The notes beneath the pieces are model-generated. The model saw nothing but the letters and a program-made list of their open reading frames with translations. It searched no databases and was not told the origin of the DNA. A DNA stretch of 64,000 bases. It comes from Datnioides undecimradiatus. Lineage: Eukaryota; Chordata; Actinopteri; Lobotiformes; Datnioididae. Below, piece by piece: positions 21,440-32,382 of the stretch. The stretch spans positions 3,121,001 through 3,185,000 of the forward strand of contig WARS01000110.1 of the NCBI GenBank assembly GCA_008933995.1, given 5' to 3'. The position numbers and the translations under genes are program-made. Each line of letters opens with the position of its first letter. The stretch's first letter is position 1.

Positions 21440-22640
21440 CCCAATATTCAAATTTGCTTCTCAGTCACTAGGAGGAGTTAAATAGCCGTATTGTCTGGGG
21501 GACAGAGGACTTCCTCAGCTTGTCTGATGAGCAGGACAGGGACAGCCGGCTGCTACTGCTGCTCCTCTGTTTTAAGATTATGCAGCACAAAGGGTGGTGG
21601 GCAATGTCCATGATGGATTGCAGTTTCTTAAGGGTCCTTCTGTCTGCCACTGATTTGAGGTTATCCCACTCCATTCCAGCCACATAGCCAGCTTACCTCA
21701 CCGACTTGTCTAGCTGCATTGTGTCCCTCTTCTCAACGCCATTTAACCTGTACACCAGAGCATAGAAGAAAACACTGGCAATGACTGACTGGGAAAACAT
21801 CAGAGGTTTTTGGCAGATGTTAAACAACCTCAGCCTCCTCAGAAAATATAATCTGTTCTGCCTCTTCCTGTTAATTGGAATCCATACTTTCAGTCTAGTC
21901 CAATCTATCATCCCATAGCAGTCCCAGGTCTTTGTAGGTCCTGACCACCTCCACGTTGACACTCTCTGTGGAGATCGGTTGCAGGTGTGGTCTGGTGCTT
22001 CGAAAATCCACCACCATCTCTTTGGTCTTGGAAGTCTTCAAATGTAGGTGTTTAGCCCTGAACTAGGTCAGAGAGCACAGTCCCCGGTGGTGCGCCAGTG
22101 CTGCTGACCACAGTGTGTGAGAAGCAGTCTCTAAGTCTGACAAACTGTGGTCTACCTGTGAGGACATCAGTTAACTAGTTCAACAGGTGTGAGTCTATCC
22201 CCATACCTGCCAGCTTCTCTGTCAGTGATAGAAGCTCTATGGTCTTAAAAGCACTGGAGAAATTAAAGAATATGATCCTCAAACTTGTCTATTCATGAAA
22301 GGAGAGTAAGCCCAGAGTAGCAGATAGAGAACAGAACCCCCACTATCTCCTGATAAGTAGGGGACATCAGGGTAACTGGCATGAAGTTGTTCAGCACATG
22401 GGCCTTCTTGGGACTAGAGTGATACATGTTGCCTCCCAGAGTGCAAAGACTTTCCACAGCCACAGGCTTGCTTTGAACATACTGGAGAGGCTCTGCCAGT
22501 TTGGCAGCACAGGCCTTGAGCATTTTTGGGAACACCTCGCCTGAGCCTGCTGCCCTACTTGGGCAAAGTCTCCTCAGCTCTCTGCTAACTTGATCTGCAA
22601 AGATGGTTGGGGGAAGGGGGTGACGTTATGACCATTATGA
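21440..22640 (-). mobile_element. 5'-truncated CR1-group (L2/Rex1-like) LINE fragment
   Basis: Minus-strand reverse-transcriptase remnants run in the expected order: RAAGSGEVFPKMLKACAAKL (near 22.5 kb), VLNNFMPVTLMSP, ILFNFSSAFKTI, RPQFVRLRD..STGAPPGTVLSD, TSKTKEMVVDFRSTRP, YKDLGLLWDDRLD, then RLYFLRRLRLFNIC, FYALVYRLNGV and a C-terminal ADRRTLKKLQSIMDIAHHP. These motifs are typical of fish CR1-group LINEs. The palm segment that should hold FADD is missing, and several stops and frameshifts are present. Confidence 0.85.
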
Positions 22641-23430
22641 TGCAGCTTGGGGAGGGTCTGGTCCAAGGCTTGTTGTTCAGAAAGCAGTGCACAGTTTTAA
22701 TGGGAACAACAACATCCACACAGATTTTCAGTCAGTTCAGTCAGTCAGTGATGCAGTGTATGAGCCTCCTCAGTGTCTTCACCATGTGAGAAAAGTGCTG
22801 GGTACAACTTATACCCTTTACACCAAAATTAGGGTGATATGTAAATTCATGAAAAACATCCACACTCCAATCACAATGCCAAGTTTGCCATTCTGTTTTT
22901 TGGTTTTTTTTGTTTGTTTTGTTTTGTTTTTTTGTTTTTTGAGTGTCTTGTCAACACTTCTCTTCTATGTACAAGTAATTACCATGAATAACTACTTATT
23001 CATGTGTCTTAATCAGACAACTCCTCCGTATTAGAGATGTGCATTTAAAGAAGAAATACTATTAGATATTTGATAAGCTCATTCTTGGAATATAAAAGAG
23101 AAATCTTGAATATGTAGTGTAATACATTTTAATAGTTGAAAGTCATCTGACCTACAGAGTGGAATCCCTGTTCAACGAACATGAGAGGTCATAATTAAAT
23201 GTCTTATCGCCCATTTGGGAGAAGATGCAAGTGCCTTGATCAGAGACTTTAAAGTTAGTATAATAAAGTTTTCATTGTTAAGTGTTAATTAAGTTTGTAA
23301 GTACTGTGAAAGAAGATCATGAACTATGGAAAACTGTAGTGAGTGAGCAGCAATGGATTCTGCTTGTGTATGTATTCATGTCTTGTAACATGCAATGTGA
23401 AACTAACTAGTAATCTTTAAAATATCTGCA
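22641..23430. other. Non-coding gap
   Basis: Contains a T-rich low-complexity tract (about 22.89-22.94 kb). No gene, RNA or recognised transposon. Confidence 0.6.
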
Positions 23431-24181
23431 GGATGCTGCTGATGGATCTGTTGATATACAAGCAGAATTGTCAGGAGCGGTAATAAAGATTTACCTGCTG
23501 TGGAACCAAGATGGGTCAGCTGGCGAACCTACTGATGTAGCTATTGCTACTGAGGGCGTCACTGTTCGGAGCCTTGGGGATCTTAGCAGAGCCTGCTGCT
23601 ATCTGTTGGGACTCACATATACTCTGGATCTGAGGTACCCCAAGAATCTCAAATACTGATCCAGGCAGTCATGGTTTACAGGCAGAGTTTGCAGCTCGCC
23701 TCACAGGTCGGTATGCACAGCAGTCAGATATCCCCCCTACTCCGATTAGCCCTGCTAGCCCTAGGACCCTGTATGGCGGGTGTCCCAGGAAACGACTGGA
23801 AGGACCTGATACTGGAAGCCACCACAGAGGTCTTGAAGGTGTCTTCATCCCTAACGGCCCTCCTTTTCCAGGCCCTGCATCAGTTTGTGACCAAGATGTT
23901 TGTCAGGGAAACAAGGCGCTTGTTGGAAAGGCGGGTGTATGAACCCACTCAAGACTTCCCAGTGACAGTGGTGCAGGTGGCCAGCTGGTACCTCCTCAGA
24001 CATTTGCATGCCAAAGATGACCAGGAGCTAATGGATGTCCTTTTAGAACATGCCAAAATGAATGGAGATCAAAGACTGCTGAAGTTTCATTCCTTGAGGT
24101 TTTCCAAAAAGTGCTGCTGGAGTTAGATCCTGGAAACCTTACAACCAAGGTTCAGAGTTTGAAAAATGCCCTGTGTCTGTA
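23431..24181 (+). pseudogene. Chimeric coding fossil: split fish protein end with an inserted 430-nt open frame
   Basis: The left part follows a splice-like TCTGCAG and reads DAADGSVDIQAELSGAVI...LLGLTYTLDLRYPKNLKY. The right part (about 24.09-24.18 kb) reads [20 protein letters not shown] then SLKNALCL and a stop. Together they resemble the C-terminus of an expanded family of uncharacterised fish proteins (some annotated SAMD3-like), in which YPKxLxYTFEVFQKxLLxLD is continuous. About 430 nt lie between the parts. They keep an open frame of about 150 codons (for example [54 protein letters not shown]) that I cannot assign to a family. It may be a captured exon or retrocopy piece. Confidence 0.5.
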
Positions 24182-25526
24182 GATGCTGACTGCTGTTGAG
24201 CAAGATGTTTTCATAATGTGGTGAATCTGTCATTTGCATGGTATGCCTGGCTTGCTGATGTATTTGTTCACATGATAGATTATAGATAATAAAATTGGAC
24301 TGGCTGCTGTTGTGACTTAAATGTTAAGTGACACTGTTCTTCATGCATTTCAGCCATATGCAGAGTTAAGTGTGTTCTCGTGGCATGTACATTTCTGCAT
24401 TCCTTGGCAAGAATAATTATAGTTGAAAGAAAGCTAGATTATATGCCTAAAAGTTGTCATATCATTGTCATATCATCCAATTTGATGTTATCATTAACCC
24501 TTTCATGCATGAATTATGAATTTTTTTGTGTATGTGATTTTATTTTTCTTAGGGCATGAAAAAAAGGATTTTTTTCACGTCTGCCCAGGTGGACAGCATA
24601 GGTTTTGGGTTTTTTAACTAAAGAAATATGCAGTTACAGTAATGTAAACATATTTTGACATATTGTAAAACTGTTCAACCTAATCATATACAAGAAAATG
24701 GCTTTTGAAAATGGCTTATGAAAGCAAATTTTGAATAAAGGATGTCAGTGTGTACAGTTGCTTTATGTGTATCATTTGATTCATTAGATATATTCAGTAA
24801 ACTAGTCCCGGAAAAAAGGGTAAATGCAGTTCAAAAAATAAGTAAATGTAACACAGTTGGTTTATCTGGTATAATAGTTTCCTTTTAACTTACACATTCC
24901 AAACATTTCAGTTATATCTACTTATTTTTTTTGGGGGGGGGGTTGGGTTATTTTGTTGGGTTACCATAAGAGTTACAATTGGATTGACTTGATTGAGTGT
25001 TAGTAAACAGATGTAAACCTCATGGTAATGCAAAAGGAAAATACTCTTCATACTGCAGGCACTAAGTGCTGGGCTCGTGCAAAAACGGCTTTCTGCTTTT
25101 TTATGAAGCACTAATATTCTGTGCAAGAAGGTACAGATTGCTTAATGACTAAGTGACAAAATCCCAACTAAAACACAGTGCCATAAGGACACATGTTCAG
25201 TAGATTTCTTGATATACATGCTATGATGCAAAGACAATGACTCTCTTGTTTTTAACAGGACTGAATATCTATTCTTAATAGAGGAATAATGTAGTATACA
25301 TTTTTAGAAGTTTGTATTACATTATGTAATGTCTTTGCTGTACTTTATGGATATGAACCTATTTGTTTTCTTTGCATATATACTCTGGTTCTTTATTTCT
25401 TGAAGTTAACTGGACTCCTGGATGCAACATTTCAACATTTCAGCAACCTAACTACCACCAAAAATGTATGTGTCATATACTGTACATCTTGACTACATGT
25501 GCAATCCTCAATGTGTTCATGGTGAA
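24182..25526. other. Non-coding AT-rich stretch
   Basis: No recognised gene, RNA or transposon. A poly-G tract lies near 24.93 kb. Confidence 0.6.
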
Positions 25527-25894
25527 TGTCTTGACAAACAGGTTAACACCCCACTCTCACCAAAACTCTGCATGCCATATTGCAGGTTTATTGATAAAAA
25601 GAAAGGGTGAAACTAAAGGAGAAACAATAAAATCAAAACGTGTAAATAGGATTTCTACAGTTTTACAAACAAATAATTCTCTAAATCGTAACATAAATAT
25701 ACATAATAATACAAATTTGACAAATTACTTCCTGCTGAACCTGCTGAAGCCAGTAGGTGGGAACGTTTCCTCTTATAACAGTCTCATTTAAAGAGTGTTG
25801 AAAATAAACTGTTTCAGGTTCTTATTCTGAATTAAACATTACATTGTAATTTTGCAATTATAACAATTATAACGTTTATAACCATAACAGAACA
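25527..25894 (-). repeat. BEL/Pao LTR, copy A
   Basis: Begins TGTCTTGACAAACAG and ends CATAACAGAACA. It aligns with copy B except that copy B carries about 240 extra bases. Confidence 0.75.
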
Positions 25895-26794
25895 CTCCCC
25901 ACCTGGCATGAATTATCGCCACTCTTGAATAAAAAAGGAAACATTATTTTGCTGGGAAACACCAAGTACAAAAGGCCACTCATTTATCAGGACTTGAGCA
26001 TCTTTGAGAACGTTTAGTTGGCTAGACTGCCATTTGTGTCGCGTTTGGGGTATTGACAAGAATTGTCTCCTCCATTTGTCCCAGAAAGTATTGAAGAGAT
26101 GCTGAACTTGGCACTGCTGGTGCTTGTAGAGGTTAGAAGCCACAAAGATGCCACCAGGAGCCAGGAAAGGGTTCACAGCAGTCACAGTAAGTATGAATGG
26201 ATCACTGGGGTCTGTTGACAATGGAACAAGGGGTCTTGCATTGATAATGGCAGAAATCTCAGCCATAAAGGTAACAAGAACCTCATGTGTGAGTTTTGTG
26301 GTCATGAACTCAAAGAACATGATGTCCGTCATGGTGGAAAATGAGAGGTGTGCAGAAGATTGAAAGTCCATGAACATCCTTGTTCCAACAAATGTTTTCA
26401 CAGCTGCATTGTCAATGTTTCGAAGGTATCTTAAACTCCTTGGAGGCACCAATGAATTTGGGGTCATGCTCTTTACAGGACCAGTTGAGAGGCGTTCTGC
26501 AGCAAGATTGGGCATTTTCTGAACATTGAGGGGAACGCTCAGTCTTCTACAGCTAACACAATGGTAGTTGATATGACTCACTTTCTTTTTGCTGCCAGCT
26601 GTCCACCAACCTGCTGTACAGACATCCTCCTCCATAAAGAGGCGACCCTGATGATGAGTCCTTTTGTGATAGTGCTTCACAATGAGAGCTGTGACATGAT
26701 GTTGGCCAGGAACAATGAGTGGGTTCTTTTCTGCTTGGCTGAGATTTGACTCATTGATTCAGCCACCAACTCTAAGAAGTCCATGTTGGTCTAA

Positions 26795-26902
26795 GAAGGG
26801 GTCAAGATTTTTTTTCCAGCTCTGTTTGTAAAGTGCCCTGAGATGACTTTTGTTGTGAATTGGTGCTATATAAATAAAATTGAACTGAATTGAATTGAAT
26901 TA
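26795..26902 (+). repeat. LINE 3' tail ending in AATTG repeats
   Basis: Contains AGTGCCCTGAGATGAC, TTTTGTTGTGAATTGG and GCTATATAAATAAAATTG, then GAATTGAATTGAATT. This is the same tail as at 37.4, 51.3 (reverse) and 60.6 kb. Confidence 0.75.
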
Positions 26903-26984
26903 TTGTTTGTCATTATGTGCCAATTGGCCTGTCATAGGTGACCTTAATTGAGAAATGGGCATCATGTAATGCTCTGAAAGCTTC

Positions 26985-27840
26985 ACTTGAGGTTAGAAAG
27001 CATTGAAAATGCCACATTTAATGAGATTGCAGGATGCTAACCTCAACAGGACCATTGGGATGCTGCAAGGAGGCATGACTCAGCGTGAAGTTGCACATGC
27101 AGTGGGGACATCTCAAAGTGTCATTTCCAGAGCCTGGAACAGTTTCAGAAGGTCTGATAGTGTGAGTCGGAGGCATGGTGGAGGCAGAAATCAAGACCGA
27201 TACTTGACCTTGCATGCCTGCAGAAATTGTTTCATGCCTGCAGTCAGCCTGCGAAATGACCCTCTGGAGGCAACAGGGGTGCAAGTGTCTACTTGGTGGA
27301 CACTGAATGAGTGGAGTACAGTGCTCTTCACAGATGAGTCCAGGTTCTGCATGAACTTCCTGAATAGGCGTAGGAGGGTCTGGCGTCGCCCCGGGGAGAG
27401 AACTTTGTCACAAAATGTTGTGCAGCATTACAGTTTTTGCAGATCATCAGTCACAGTCTAAGGAGGTGGAAGGATGGAGCTTGTCATTGATGAAAATGGC
27501 ATCCTGAGACCAGTTGTGCAACCATATACTGGTGCAATGTGGCCAGATTTCATGCTTATGGATGACAATGCCCGCCAACTTCGAGCAAGGCTGGTGACGG
27601 AATTCTTGGACTAGGAGGGCATCTCAAGGATGGAGTGGACAGCCCGGTCACCTGACTTGAACCCCATTGAACACATTTGGGAACAGCTACAGTCAAGATT
27701 GCAAGCACGGCAGGTCCCTCCAGGAACCCGTGTGGACAGAATTGCTGGAGAAATGGCAAGCCATTCCTCAACAGAATATCCAAAACCTCATCTCACGCAT
27801 GCACAGGCGATGTGAGGCTGTGATTAATGCCTGAGGTGTT
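26985..27840 (+). mobile_element. Tc1-like transposon (DD34E type) nested in the BEL/Pao element
   Basis: Plus-strand transposase remnants run from the helix-turn-helix (TQREVAHAVGTSQSVISRAW, then SRRHGGGRNQDRYLTL) through TVLFTDESRF and RRRVWRRPGER to LMDDNARQ and MEWTARSPDLNPIEHIWEQL, ending RRCEAVINA. Thirty-four positions separate the second Asp from the Glu. The frame has shifts and stops, including one in place of a residue before EGISRMEW, and an internal segment after LEATGV is deleted. Clear terminal inverted repeats were not found, so the true borders may lie somewhat outside. Confidence 0.85.
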
Positions 27841-28941
27841 AACACTGACTACTGACTGGTTGTCTAAATGCAAAATGTTTGTTTTCTTGTTTATTACTGG
27901 TGTGTCGCATTTGTTAAACCATACATTTCATGTATATCTTTGATCTGCTGTAACACATGCAATAAAATCTTGTTTTGGTGAACTGGAAAAGCTTTCTTTC
28001 CTGTTTTGGGTCCTGCTTCAAGCTCTGATTTCCACACAGAGTGACATCCAGTGCATCACCATTTTGACCATTGTCCTGGCTCCTTGAGGCACTTCAAAGG
28101 CACTACACTGCTGCAATGCAGGTGATAATGTTCAAGAGGCATTTCCAGTGCACTGTGACTTCAGGTGAATCACAGACGTACTGAACAACCAAAAATTTTT
28201 GGTTGCCCGCTTGTCTTCATGACTGTGTGACAAACCACTCTCAGGTGTCAGGATGAGAAGCAAATTTTAAGGTTGGGTCATCTTAATATTAGGCTCCTGG
28301 CTAATAAAGTTCACAAAAACACTGAATGGTGGAAGGGGGACATGGTGTTCAAATTTATAGTTTGTACCAACTGATGCACTCTTGCACTGTTTCTGCAGGT
28401 AAAAGGGTAGCTTTTGAACAATTGGGTTCACACCTCCACCCCCAGAAAAGAAAGGCCTGGGTCTCCTCCTCCTTGGCACTCTGGAGCTCCATGAGTATGT
28501 CACTGATTTTTTTTCTGTTTATAGGAGTCTCTGTTTGTGATCTTAGTGAAGCTGTCAATTCTTTTAAACAGGGCATCTTCAATGACCTCCGCTGAGCCAT
28601 AAAACTGTTCAAGTCTGTCCCGATCATTTTCAGTTCAACATCTGGATGGTTTATGTGTATGGCTGCTCAACATGCTCGACTGACTTCTTACCAAGCCACT
28701 TGAATAACAAATTCATCTCCTTCTCTTCTTGTGAGATCTTCCATGCTCTTTAGCTTTGTGGCTTGTCACTGAACTGCAGAAGGCTTGTTGCTACAACGGG
28801 CAAAGTATCTGACAAATTCAGTGACGTTTGAACTTCCATCGTAGTGGACACTGTTGTAGTAGTTGTACTTAACTGGTACGTCGTGGCATCTTAGTAGTGC
28901 CTGTTGTCAGCCTGGACAGCTGTCTTTTTACTGCACTTGCA

Positions 28942-29548
28942 TGTCTTGACAAACAGTTTAACACCTCGCTCTCACCAAGACTCTGGATGCCATATCACCA
29001 GTTTATTGATGAAAAGGAAAGGTGAAACTAAAGGTAAAACAATATAATCAAAATGTGTAGATAGGATTTCTACAGTTATACAAACAAATAATACTCTAAA
29101 TCATAACAAATTTTAATCTAACTGAGCAAATAGCAAAATTTCTCTTGTATCAAAAGCAGCATACATGTACTTTGAGGATAATATGCTTAAAACAAAGTCT
29201 GCATCAAGCCCCCACTGCTGTAACACTGCAGTAACAACTGTCTCAAACAACAAAATGCAGCAATAAAGAGCATTTAACACAACAATAATACGTACTGACA
29301 ATGCAGCCAAAGGCATAAGATGAGTGCAGGAGTAGCTGGTTACACAAAACATCTAATCTCTGTGATTGTGCTATCACTTCCTGAATAAAGATTTATACAA
29401 ATTTGACAAAGTTCTTCCTGCTGTACCAAAAAGATCCAGTAGGTGGGAGCATTTTCTGGTGAAAATAAACTATTGCAGGTTGTTCTTATCTGAATTAAAC
29501 ATTACCACTGGATTTTGCAATTATAACATTTACAGCCATAACAGAACA
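28942..29548 (-). repeat. BEL/Pao LTR, copy B (with ~240 bp of extra sequence)
   Basis: The outer parts match copy A at TGTCTTGACAAACAG, GATTTCTACAGTT, CAAATTTGAC and CATAACAGAACA. The middle (about 29.11-29.39 kb) has no counterpart in copy A. Confidence 0.75.
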
Positions 29549-31270
29549 CTGCAGTATGCTGATTCAATAAATTGAAAGGATTTTATTCACTATTCATTAT
29601 TTTAACATAGAGAGTTAGATGGAATTGTGCTGTCATGGTACTTCTCAGCCAAAACATTGTCACATCTGGACTGCATTCATAAACCAACAAAGTTCAAGTT
29701 TTGTCACTCACACATGTTTGCGGGACCATCTACAAACAATGGGAAGGCAGAATGATATATTTCTCTTTTAGTTTGAACTTTTCTGGCTGGCTAAACACAG
29801 AAGCTCACCGGTAGCCTGCATTATGTCCCCTTGCTAGCTTTTTCTATGTGCCTTTTGTTTGACTGTTCCTGACGGTTCAGAAAAGGAATCCCACCATTGT
29901 GTTTTAAAATCTTTGTTGCACTGTACAGTGCCAGCCTTTGTAGCTACCTAGTACAATGCCAGTTTCATATACAATGGCTCAACATATGTGCTCAGCCTAT
30001 TCTACCTTACTACACTCAACAGGATTCATTTCATCAACAGTTCAAGATTGAAAATAGTCATGCAAATTGCATGGCAAGCGCTACTTTCTAAGGATTTATT
30101 CTGCTTCAAGTTATATAAAGGTGAGTTTACATTGCATTCTGCTTAACTCCTTAACTATTATATACTTCCTCATAGTCCACACTGTACTGTACAAAATAGT
30201 TTAACTGTGCCTGACTGACAAGGGATAAAATTCGAAATGCTCACACAAAAGGTATACATTTACCAAGGCTTGAGTTAACACTGAACATTAGTTAACATAC
30301 TCTGAATATATTACATTTGAATTAAAAAATTTTTAGGCTATGAAAAATAAATTAATGAAAGTCCCAGGCAAAGTGACAAAAACATAATGTAATCTCCAAC
30401 AATAGTGCATTGAAACTCTGTAAAACTGATATAATATATATATAATAGTGCAAGAAAAAACCCACTAAAGTTGAGGATGAATGCAATTTGGTTTCTGGCT
30501 GCCTAAACATAGTTTTATTTACTTCTCTGCTCGATTTAGCTCCTATCTCACCAGTGATCAAACACAAAACCAAAAGTTCAACTTGTCACGTTGTCATCAC
30601 ATTACCAATGTCACTGTGACTGTGTCAATGTACCATTATGCATGTGTGTGTCTTGTGTTTTCCAGAAAATGTAGAAGACTGTGTTAAAATTGTGTCAGGC
30701 ATGTGCTACACAGAGGAATGGGGGACTTAAGGAGATGAACCCAATTGCAAACAGACACAGGTGAAACCATTGAACTAATTAAACATTTGAAACAAGTACA
30801 CAGAGACACACGAGGGAAAAACCTTTAAAAATAAAAAGCACAGACACCTCAGACACAGAAAACAAAAGCACTAACAGAAACTGAAAACCATGACAAATTG
30901 TTGAGTAAGGTTATGAATCGACTTTCACATTCTAGGAACTTGAGAACCATAACATTGTGCAGAGGCCATGAAAATCACTACACATAGAAAAACTGTTGAT
31001 GATTGACTGGTTTTAAATTGCTTTCTGATTTCATTTGTCCATTCTTCATTCATTAATTCTTTCTTCATCCATTTTGGGAGGTAAATCACCCAAGCCAGTT
31101 ACTGGCCACAGACTGGCACATCACATTTACAGTGTGATGGGTGGCACAATATTTCTACATCCAAGAAAGGACTAGATAGAAAAAGTTTGAAACCACTGAA
31201 CCACCTGTATAGAACCTGTTCTATTCTTAGAAACAATTAAGACATAATCTTTTATTTTCTTTCTAAGGTT
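29549..31270. other. Upstream region of the connexin gene
   Basis: Non-coding apart from an LTR fragment at about 30.70-30.90 kb. A non-coding first exon of the connexin may lie here, since the coding exon is preceded by a splice-like TTTCTTTCTAAG, but I cannot place it. Confidence 0.5.
30697..30897 (-). mobile_element. LTR fragment related to the solo LTR at 40.95 kb
   Basis: On the minus strand it starts TGTCATGGTTTTCAGTTTCT and includes GTCTCTGTGTACTTGTTTC, AATTAGTTCAATGGTTTCAC and CTGTGTC. These match the first ~150 bp of the insert at 40.95-41.42 kb. It is an old, truncated copy. Confidence 0.65.
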
Positions 31271-31275
31271 ATGCC

Positions 31276-32382
31276 ATGGGTGACTGGTCCATACTTGGTC
31301 GCTTCCTGTCTGAGGTCCAGAACCACTCGACAGTGATAGGCCAGATTTGGCTCACCATGCTGCTCATTTTCCGTATCCTGCTGGTTACTTTGGTGGGTGA
31401 TGCAGTGTACAGTGATGAACAGACCAAGTTCATCTGTAACACCCAGCAGCCTGGATGCAGCAATGTATGTTATGACACCTTTGCTCCAGTTTCACATTTA
31501 CGGTTTTTCGTCTTCCAGATTGTGCTGGTCTCTACCCCATCGATCTTCTATATAGTTTTTGTTCTGCATAAGATTGCCAAGGATGAGAGACAGGATGGTC
31601 AAAGGGCAAAGGTAGTGGTCCAAAAGCCTCCCAGACAAAGATGTGGGCACGTGGGAAAGGATAGCATGGAGGCCTTGAGGGTCAGCGTGGCTACCTACTG
31701 TCCTGATTACAGGGAGGAATGTAATGCTATGGGGAAGCAAAGAATGGAACAAAGCTCTCTGGAGGAGGGTTATGGTGAGGTAGGAGAAGACCCCACCCAG
31801 CAGTCCAACCAGGTTCTGCTCATTTACATCCTTCATGTGTTACTACGATCTTTTATGGAGATCACTTTCTTGGTAGGCCAGTACTTTTTGTTTGGGTTCA
31901 AGGTGCCTCATCTCTACTGCTGTGAAACATATCCTTGCCCTACTCGTACAGACTGTTTTGTGTCACGAGCCACAGAAAAAACCATCTTCCTGAACTTCAT
32001 GTTCAGCATCAGCCTGGGTTGCTTAGCGCTCAACATTGCAGAGCTCCACTACCTGGGCTGGATCTACATTTTCCGAATCCTCTGCTCAGCCTGCTCCACT
32101 TGCTACAGTCAAGAAAGGGACATCATCAGACTGTACTCAAGCCACAGGCCATTCCTGCTGCAGCTCAAGCATTCTCTGCGGGGCCAGCTGGTTCTGCAGA
32201 CCCCAGCAGCCATGGCCCCAGAGATGACTGGAGGTCTGCTCATGCATGCTCCAGCTATCTCTTTTGAGACAGACTCAACTCTAGAATGTACCCCCAAGGA
32301 AAGTCTAGAGACAAGAGACAAAGTGAAGGTCAAGCTGGCCAACATGGTCAGGTATGGAAGACCAAGGAAGTCTTGGCTATGA
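31276..32382 (+). CDS. Connexin (gap junction protein, gamma-like)
   Basis: A subunit of gap-junction channels: six subunits form a hemichannel in the plasma membrane, and two dock between cells. The 368-codon frame is uninterrupted, as is usual for connexin coding exons. In order it has an N-terminal MGDWSILGRFL; TM1 (about residues 20-40); extracellular loop 1 with CNTQQPGCSNVC; SHLRFFVFQ and TM2; a long cytoplasmic loop of about 85 residues, many charged; TM3 (LLIYILHVLLRSF); GQYFLFGFKV; extracellular loop 2 with CETYPCPTRTDC and SRATEKTIFL; TM4; and a ~90-residue C-tail. Loop 2 and the TEKTIFL..LNIAELHYLG stretch are closest to GJC (Cx45-like) connexins, although the start MGDW is more alpha/delta-like. 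The exact orthologue is not decided, so no symbol is given. An upstream ATG at 31271 is out of frame with this start. Confidence 0.95.
   Translation: MGDWSILGRFLSEVQNHSTVIGQIWLTMLLIFRILLVTLVGDAVYSDEQTKFICNTQQPGCSNVCYDTFAPVSHLRFFVFQIVLVSTPSIFYIVFVLHKIAKDERQDGQRAKVVVQKPPRQRCGHVGKDSMEALRVSVATYCPDYREECNAMGKQRMEQSSLEEGYGEVGEDPTQQSNQVLLIYILHVLLRSFMEITFLVGQYFLFGFKVPHLYCCETYPCPTRTDCFVSRATEKTIFLNFMFSISLGCLALNIAELHYLGWIYIFRILCSACSTCYSQERDIIRLYSSHRPFLLQLKHSLRGQLVLQTPAAMAPEMTGGLLMHAPAISFETDSTLECTPKESLETRDKVKVKLANMVRYGRPRKSWL

Larger units (their letters stand above)
25527..29548 (-). mobile_element. Old BEL/Pao LTR element fossil with nested insertions
   Basis: Two related direct repeats (25527-25894 and 28942-29548) flank an interior read on the minus strand. 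The interior holds the distal integrase region of BEL/Pao polyproteins (EISAIINARPLVPLSTDP..DPFIL, QVQHLFNTFWDKWRRQFL, KWQSSQLNV) plus gag-like remnants. A Tc1-like transposon and a LINE tail have landed inside it. The repeats differ visibly and by a large indel, and no target duplication is evident, so it is an old, broken copy. Confidence 0.8.
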
